Of a stretch of 64,000 nucleotides of DNA, positions 57,771 to 64,000 are shown one piece after another; the stretch's first letter is position 1; every line of letters starts with the position of its first letter. Below the pieces are notes generated by a model. That model saw nothing but the letters and a program-made list of their open reading frames with translations, searched no databases and was not told the DNA's origin. Source of the DNA: Sparassis latifolia (taxonomy: Eukaryota; Basidiomycota; Agaricomycetes; Polyporales; Sparassidaceae). The position numbers and the translations under genes were made by a program. Where the stretch lies: contig CM031553.1 of NCBI GenBank assembly GCA_018466975.1, positions 1,240,001-1,304,000 on the forward strand, given 5' to 3'.

Positions 57771-59198
57771 CTAGCCTGGGGTCGTCGTGCAAGAAGCAAA
57801 TCTTGTCGAAGGACGGAAGGGGCAATCGATTGAGCATGAAGTGCCGGGCATACAGTGCCAATCCGCCCCAGATGCGTTGAAGCGATGGCGACATGTTCTG
57901 GTGTGGCATCCCAAGACTGCATCCTGCGATCGGTGCTCCGGCGGTGCCCTCGGAATTGCAACGAAGGCGGTGGGGAGGACGAGAGTGCGTATTTCTCTTA
58001 GTCCCCTGAGACCGTCGGCCCATTCGTTCTAACAGATTTCAAAGCGAGAGTCAGCGAAAATTCGGCGAGGCCATACCTGCGGAAGCACGTACCAAGTCGC
58101 CAGGCAGGGGAGCGTAGCGACTCACTCCAGAGTGATCCAATATGAGTTCGACCAGACGTGACAAATTTTTACCCATCTCTCTCACGAAGCTGGGGCCAAA
58201 TCCTGGGAGGTACCTGCCATCGACGTTGACGGTGAACCGGAAGCATCGGATAGGCGCGCGAGATACGTTGGCCAGGAGAATATCTAACGCCGGCATCCAA
58301 GTGAATGGCACCGAGAGCGACAGAGATGTGAGGCGGGGCCAAGAGGATTTTGCCTGGACCAAATCAGCAGTCAGACGTCGAAACAGGTGGAAACCGGCCG
58401 CGTACTTACTAGTCCTCGTTCAATCAGATTGGCGTAGTCGAGAAGGTTGTTGTCGGTGCAGGATATGCACAGGCACGAAAGACCTGCCCATGACGCTGCT
58501 GGAGCCCGAAATGCCTCTTGCCAGCGCCCATCGTGGCTCGTTGTATCGGATATGTCCAACCTCGACAAACGCTGCTTGTCGAGGAAAGAACTATACCATG
58601 TCGCGTCGGGTCCTGCATTCCGAATGATCGCATGCTGTACCTGTCCTCCCATGTGTGGGAGTTGTCCTCTCCCGCAACAAACGGACAGGAGGGCGACCTC
58701 GCGGAGATTAAATACCATATTCAGTATCGAGAGCGCATTCGGAAGATGCAATATTTGTCCCGTCGTGCTGGCGTCCATGACGAAAGTCGTCAAATGGGTG
58801 GTGTAGTGAAGTATAGAGCGCAAACTGAGGTCCATGTGTGCGATATACTGGTCGTAATCGGGCGGAGGCGTCGACGGAGCAACTCGAGCGTCGCACGAAT
58901 CATAGATTGTGATGGTGGTCGTTGCTCGCCGGTAACGCCATGCATAATGGAACAACTCGCAGAGTTTTTCCAGGGAGATGGCGACTCTTGCCGTCTTTTC
59001 TGCGTCACCATGACCGATTTCGAAATGTAGATTCTCGTACACCATGTGCGACTGTAAGCGCAAGCGATGACAGGTCCAGGCCAAAGACATTCGGTCTTTG
59101 GAATTGGCATATGAGAAAATCTTCTCATGTAGCCCTTCAGGTAGCTGGAGGATAGGTGCTGGGGGCGGCGGTTTCCTCCATGTGTGATTCCAAGACAT
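57771..59198 (-). CDS. F-box protein, 3' reading frame disturbed
   Basis: Exons 59198-58410, 58353-58093 and from 58028 down. The start MSWNHTWRKPPPPAPILQLP leads into an F-box (LQLPEGLHEKIFSYANSKDR, MSLAWTCHRLRLQSHMVYEN). Degenerate leucine-rich repeats follow (LSRLDISDTTSHDGRWQEAF; WPRLTSLSLSVPFTWMPALD; LSRLVELILDHSGVSRY). F-box proteins link substrates to SCF ubiquitin ligases. The third exon begins well (NEWADGLRGLREIRTLVLPT) but then loses protein-like character and stops at 57771. A second frame of the same strand continues more naturally from about 57,910 (MPHQNMSPSLQRIWGGLALY; FMLNRLPLPSFDKICFLHDD) to 57586. I find no splice site that links them, so a frameshift is likely; the coordinates give the uncorrected frame. 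Confidence 0.65.
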
Positions 59199-60331
59199 CA
59201 GTGACTTACATTAAAAAAGAGTCAACTGGCAGTAAGGCAGGGTGGAATAGAATATCTCACAGATTTCGGCCCCTCGGAGCGACAATTATTCAATGTCAGA
59301 GAAAGTGCCTCACGACTGACAGAAGACAGCATATATATACAGCTGCACCACAAGGACGAACGATCCTTGTCCGGCGAATGTTATGAACGTGCATTACCAT
59401 GGTTGCCGCGCCAACTTGAAGGTACTTCATTGGAAAGGGACATAGGCCGCTTCACTGTTTGGAACGAGTAAAGCACCAGAGTTGTCACCCTTGCGACTTC
59501 TCCTTGCCATCGCCATGGCCTCCGCTGTCTACAGCGGCAACAAGTGAAATATAACGAAAGAGCCAAGAGGAAACAATTGCTGCAGTTCTGCCAGCAACAG
59601 TCAAGAAGAATTGCCTTTTACGGAGATGTTCGCTGTCCCGATCCGATCTGCGTTGCCATTTCGAGTCTCCAGAGACCCTTGGTCTTGCGCCCAGAGTGCC
59701 AGACAGTTATTTCACACCCTACTCTCACCATATGACTCCCGACGACACAGTATAAGGGTAAATAACGCCGTCTAGGAACGAGACCAATGCGGCCGGCTCC
59801 CTTGCGCTGTCAACCCCAGGCTGTGGTTGCGCAGTTGAACGCACCATTCGTCTGGATACAACGGAGGCCGCGCGTCGTTTTTTGAAGAAACATCGTTCGA
59901 CTGTAACCGGGCGCTGAACGTTGAACGCTCACCCCGCACGAGGCAGCAGTTGAAGAATGGAAGCCACTCTGCGCGAAAGCGCTGCCACTACGCCGTTCTG
60001 CATCTGGCAAAAAGTCACCAGTTTGATGCAATACCCACCACATTCTCATGCACGCCGCGCGAAGTGATGCACGAGTGAAGCGATGCACACGTATGCAAGC
60101 CTGTGTAGTGCCCCTAGCTGCGGCGCCCAAATATTCCAGGAATAATGTTCGCGAAGATCGTGCTGCATGACATTCTCAGTACGTGTACAATATGAAATCG
60201 AATTGACCTGTCCACAATACAAACAAAGCTCTGAGAGCAGACGGGCGTTGCGATAAGTTAATGGATACGACGACGGAGACTAGCGGGAGAGTAAGTTGCA
60301 TATCGACATCACGAAATCAGAGTGGTTGGTG
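59199..60331. other. Intergenic region, no gene seen
   Basis: 1.1 kb between the F-box gene promoter and the ASF1 3' end. A minus-strand frame at 60130-59810 is open but has no family resemblance and no typical splice signals. Confidence 0.5.
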
Positions 60332-61088
60332 TCACGAAGACATCCCATCAGAATCTTCTCCCTCCTCGATATCGTTTGCCGAAGGCACCTCTGCCGACGT
60401 GGCCGCTCCGACAGACACTGCCTGCGGAGGCTGCTGTGGTGAGATGTCCCTGCACAACGCCGATGGTCAATCTCCATCACACATCACGGCGAAGAAAAAC
60501 ATGAGTCTGCAACGCGCACCATTTGATCTGGAACCTCGTTACTCGTGGTTTTGTGTTGATATCCCGCACCAGCCGATCGAACCTGATCGGCTCCGGGAGC
60601 GCCTCCTTCATCTCCTCGTTGTCGTACTCCGTGTTCTGGTAGTACCCCACGCGCACGAACTCCTGCTCCTTGTAGGATCCCGTGAGGATGAGCGCGGCAA
60701 CGCCGAGGACGTCTTCTGGGGGGATTTTTGACGGCGATGGCGGAGAGCCTTCGAACTCGAAGGCGTTGACGCCTGCGGGGACCGGACCCACGAGGCAGTC
60801 GTCGAGCTCCTGGTCGAGCTCTTCGTTTCCGGGTGAGGATACGTAGATGAGTCGCCATTCCAGATCTGCACATCGTTTGCGGACACACGAGAGGTTAGAG
60901 ACGGCCACGGTGGGTCGCATAGAACACATACCATCTGGCAATGGTGCTATGCATTCAAAGGTCACTCTAAAATGATATGGGTCGAGGAACCGTGCGGGAT
61001 TGTTGAGGAATTCGACGTTCTAAGTCGATAATTGGTGGCCGATACAGGACAGTAAAAGTTGACTCACCCGGATGGTCACGATGGACAT
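60332..61088 (-). CDS. ASF1: Histone chaperone Asf1
   Basis: Four exons on the minus strand. A tiny first exon (61088-61068, MSIVTIR) joins NVEFLNNPARFLDPYHFRVT. The next exon begins DLEWRLIYVSSPGNEELDQE and runs through DCLVGPVPAGVNAFEFEGSP, VLGVAALILTGSYKEQEFVR, VGYYQNTEYDNEEMKEALPE and DRLVRDINTKPRVTRFQIKW. This is the complete immunoglobulin-like Asf1 core of about 155 residues that binds H3-H4. The last intron (GTGCGC to GTGCAG) leads to a short acidic, Ser/Gln-rich tail ending DIEEGEDSDGMSS. If that intron is retained, the protein ends 13 codons later (stop near 60477) without the acidic tail. Asf1 delivers H3-H4 for assembly and disassembly of chromatin during replication and transcription. 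Confidence 0.95.
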
Positions 61089-63159
61089 GTTGGAGGACTC
61101 TTTTCAGAAAACAAGGCTATGCTTTGTGGAGATGCGCGGATATAAATGCGAAAGCGATTGCAGAAAAAAGACTTCGCTGCAAGGCAGGTTGAAACTTTCG
61201 AGATCCATCGCAACGTGACTTGCTAAACGCGTTGTGTCACAGACGCGTTATGCCGCGTTACTCCACGTGACTAGTACATGCGCATTGTGACACACTAAGA
61301 CATAGCTTGAGAACTTGCGGTGCCGGAATCTAGCTGGGAGGACGGCACCCAAAATGGTTGCTCTCACAGAAAACTGCGGAACCAAGCGCATAGAATGCAA
61401 GCATAGAGAGAAGGAGGGCTTCAATAGAGTAGTATCGTAGTCCGAAATAGCCGTCCCCGAAGTAAGAAATTACTTTCTCGAGTCATAAGATATTTCTTTG
61501 TATGTCAGAAGAAGGGGCGAAAGGTAGGCGGCAGCTTTTCCAATTGCTTATTGCAACTGGGACGAAACCTAGATGTAAGAGACCCTCACGACACGGAACT
61601 CCTCACCACGCCTTAGATTCATAGATACCCCTCGTCACCCGCCTTTCCGCGGGGAGCTACTCACCAGCACTGTTTTTCTCCTTGGAGTATGAACTTGCGC
61701 TTCTTATGGATGGCGGGAACAAGGTAATTGAAGAAGGATATCGCCTTGAACGCACGAGTCAGCATTGACCGCTGCGTCTTGGAATACAAATATAGTACCA
61801 TCCGTCTATGCGCGCTACAAGACCTTCAATACCTTCAAGCTCAAGACGATACAAGCTCAAGATTCAAGACTCTCAGGAGCAAGTTGCGTTCAAAGCATGT
61901 GCACCACGAATATTCGGTACGCTGAGTCGCACCTGTCAGAACAGCAGGACGGTACGTCAAAGCGGGGACCAGACAGAAAGGCTCAAAAACCCGGCCCCAA
62001 GCTAGACATCAAAGAAAGAAAGAAAGAAATCAAAACATATAAGACAAGACAAAAACGGTGACAGTGTGACCTCGAGGTAAGGTATGACATGCACCTTGCT
62101 CGTCTGTCCTAGAACAGGCCTTTACGTAGCCGCCTTCGTTGACAGTGCTAGTGACGGGCACAAGCGGGGAAACTAACGTGCGTCGACAGCCGCAGGTCTG
62201 CCCGTTCCCGTGCACCACATACTTCTACCTGTGATTGGTGAGTTGCTAGGTGACCGTCCACCAGGCGGATGCTGGCGGACTTTATGCATTCAGTAAACAT
62301 ATTTCTCGTGACTTTCACACACATAAATTGTAACACACCTTTCTGGTAGTACCCGTCATTTGTACCAAGGCTCGAGAGTGCTGAACGGCTCTTGGAAGTG
62401 ACAGTTTGCCAGTTGGTTGTATGTAATGTAAGAGCCGAGTGAGCGAATAATATTGATCCTGAATTTATCAGAGGACGTGTCTTGCACCTCGACGTCAACT
62501 CGGTGACATTGTTCGAGTAAGTAAATCGAGAGGACTATGCCCACAAAGGATGTAGCATCGGGAAGGCGGGATATCCTCTCACTTCCAGTGCCCTGTTTGC
62601 ATTGCATGCCAAACATCTTGAGCAAGAAAGAACTCCTGCAGTGGATAAATCGTGTGGGAGACGGATGAATCGCTCGGCAAAGCTCTCGGCATTCTGTTCG
62701 GAGAGTCGGCAACATCCGGTGGCGGTGAAAGTAATTCACCCATATCGGCACCCTCGGAATTCCGCGGACCACTTCCATGTTATTCAACGCCAACCTTGCT
62801 GATCGTCAACTTGGAGACTCAGTGTGTCGTATATCGTCGCTTTTCTCCACGGACAGCTGCTTATTTTTCTCTCTTTCAGATGTATATTGTACACGAACTG
62901 AAGCACGCGTCCGGCGAGTGGCGGGCTATGAAGTGTCGTCATCAAGGAAAGTCCCCAGATCCATCCATACATGGAAGTGCAGTTGTACCCTAAATCGTGG
63001 ACACCGCCCAAGCGTCGCACCATCTGATGGTATCAAATTCTATTGTCTCTTGCCTCGTGGCGTTGCTTGTTGCTGTGCATGCATCTGGCGGATCTCAGCA
63101 ATGGATCTACGCTTTGATTGAATTCAAGCGTTGGTCATGCTGCGGTTTGGCCTCCAGCG

Positions 63160-63167
63160 TATAAATA
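63160..63167 (+). promoter_or_regulatory. TATA box upstream of the right-edge gene
   Basis: TATAAATA followed within 30-60 bp by long CT-rich runs, a common layout of strong basidiomycete promoters. The putative start codon is about 330 bp downstream. Confidence 0.4.
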
Positions 63168-63315
63168 CACCAGTTATTGCTCCCCTCTTTCCCCCATCGC
63201 CTCTGTCTTCTGCCTTCTCCTCTCTTCCACGTGGACGGTTGTGTTTCTGGATATATAATCTGGTGTTCACCGCTCTTTCTCCCATCGTCCTTTCCCTCTG
63301 TCTTCTATCATCTAT

Positions 63316-63346
63316 CCTCAACCTCAACCTCGACCTCAACCTCAAC
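63316..63346. repeat. CTCAAC hexamer microsatellite
   Basis: Five near-perfect copies of CCTCAA (one with CCTCGA) in the presumed 5' leader of the right-edge gene. Confidence 0.65.
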
Positions 63347-63499
63347 ATCTTCTACATCCTCAAGCCACCTTGCTTAAGCTCTTGTAAGGCCACGACTGAG
63401 GGTTGAACAACAAAGGCAAGTCGTCTCCAACGTCGTTGTTCATCGTACTCAACGGCCGCTGGCATCCACATAGCAGGTCACTCCGGCATTCTTTTCAAC

Positions 63500-63964
63500 A
63501 TGTCACTAGTAAGTTGGACTGTGCTCGCCCCTGATCGACGGCCGGTATCTCCAGAATAGGCGACACAGCGGCGCGACCTCTTCGTCGTTGACTGGGCTGA
63601 ATATCAGTGTCGGCGACGGTGGCCACCAATGTGGCCACATCAACATTGCGCTTTTTTCTGGCGATGGGTGGGCGTGCCTTAGCTTCATCTTTTCCATCTG
63701 ATGACTTCCTCCTTCCTCCTTCATCCGACAAACTCTGGCGACGGTTCTCTTCTGTGGGACTTGGTTCTTCTTTTTTCCACTTCCCATTCCATCTCTCCTC
63801 TTTTCATTCCTTTTGTATTCATGAATCTTGGCAATAATCGCGTGGACAGAACCCCCCGGGGGCTGGCGCGGACCTCTACGTGGTCCCCGGGACGAGTACC
63901 CCGTCGCCTTGTGCGACGGGCGAAACCAACACGCGCCAACCTCAAACCTCATCCGAAATTCAAG
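63500..63964 (+). CDS. Start of a gene running off the right edge
   Basis: A nine-base first exon (ATGTCACTA, 63500-63508) ends at GTAAGT. After a 341-bp intron, acceptor TGGACAG at 63849 opens an exon in the same phase (63850-63964) that reads NPPGAGADLYVVPGTSTPSP and further polar residues, ending ATTCAAG|GTGCAT. The gene continues past the window. The evidence is splice-site quality and phase only; the family cannot be told from about 40 residues. Confidence 0.4.
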
Positions 63965-64000
63965 GTGCATCCTTTGATTTATTTCTACATCGTTTGTGGA

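Larger units (their letters stand above)
61089..63499. other. Long non-coding stretch with promoter at right end
   Basis: 2.4 kb without an assembled gene. A short GAAA-type repeat (AAAGAAAGAAAGAAAG) lies near 62,013-62,028. At the right end a TATA box (TATAAATA, 63160-63167) is followed by a pyrimidine-rich leader and a CTCAAC hexamer repeat, consistent with the 5' end of the gene that starts at 63500. Confidence 0.5.

Noticed and set aside
58518..59030. 170-codon plus-strand frame opposite the F-box gene
   Set aside because: It is antisense to the F-box exon and not protein-like.
60261..60731. 156-codon plus-strand frame opposite ASF1
   Set aside because: It is antisense to the ASF1 exons, which are unmistakable.
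1..64000. A biosynthetic cluster, defence system or mating-type locus
   Set aside because: No polyketide, peptide-synthetase or terpene enzymes, no homeodomain or pheromone-receptor genes, and no co-oriented functional set were found.
1..64000. CRISPR arrays, rRNA genes, telomeric or centromeric repeats
   Set aside because: I looked for regularly spaced repeats, rRNA landmarks and TTAGGG-type tracts and saw none.

Overview
The window looks like a chromosome segment from a filamentous basidiomycete (Agaricomycetes, possibly a wood- or litter-decay lineage). The evidence is dense protein genes cut by many short introns (mostly 50-70 bp, GT-AG with a few GC-AG), about 50% GC, fungal gene families (CHO2, SET5, FES1, UBP6, ASF1, YET/BAP31, CAR2), two secreted SGNH esterases and one nuclear tRNA gene with a short intron. 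There are no bacterial operons, rRNA genes or CRISPR arrays. Gene models below were joined by hand from splice signals and reading-frame continuity.

Layout. 0-20.4 kb is a compact housekeeping block: the 3' end of an AAA+ ATPase gene, a GDSL esterase, FES1 (-), two unrelated multi-pass membrane proteins (+), CHO2 (-), SET5 (+), an ALKBH6-like dioxygenase (-), tRNA-Arg(CCU) and MPP6 (+). 20.4-28.3 kb is gene-poor: one proline-rich protein and several exon-like minus-strand pieces that I could not join into a gene. 28.3-35.6 kb returns to ordinary genes: DCN1, a two-exon RPP14/POP5-type RNase P subunit, a DHHC palmitoyltransferase and ornithine aminotransferase. 35.6-41.4 kb holds a minimal Zn2Cys6 gene and a second SGNH esterase.

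42.1-47.0 kb is an AT-richer island of mobile elements: a hAT-like element with an 8-bp target duplication, a second hAT-like element nested inside it with its own 8-bp duplication, a Tc1/mariner-like element with TA duplication and a transposase remnant, and a 911-bp near-perfect palindrome. From 47.2 kb onward genes resume: a deaminase-fold protein, a BAG-domain co-chaperone, a YET/BAP31 protein, UBP6, a coiled-coil protein, an F-box protein with a disturbed 3' reading frame, ASF1, and probably the first exons of a gene running off the right edge. A 190-bp MITE lies in the shared promoter of the YET and UBP6 genes.

The genes do not form a pathway or a biosynthetic cluster. Two touch Hsp70 (FES1 exchange factor, BAG protein), and several serve ubiquitin/NEDD8 (UBP6, DCN1, F-box), chromatin (SET5, ASF1) or RNA processing (MPP6, RPP14-like). 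I found no convincing new biological system. The most notable signals are the nested transposon island with its long palindrome and the unexplained, partly exon-like 20.4-28.3 kb region.
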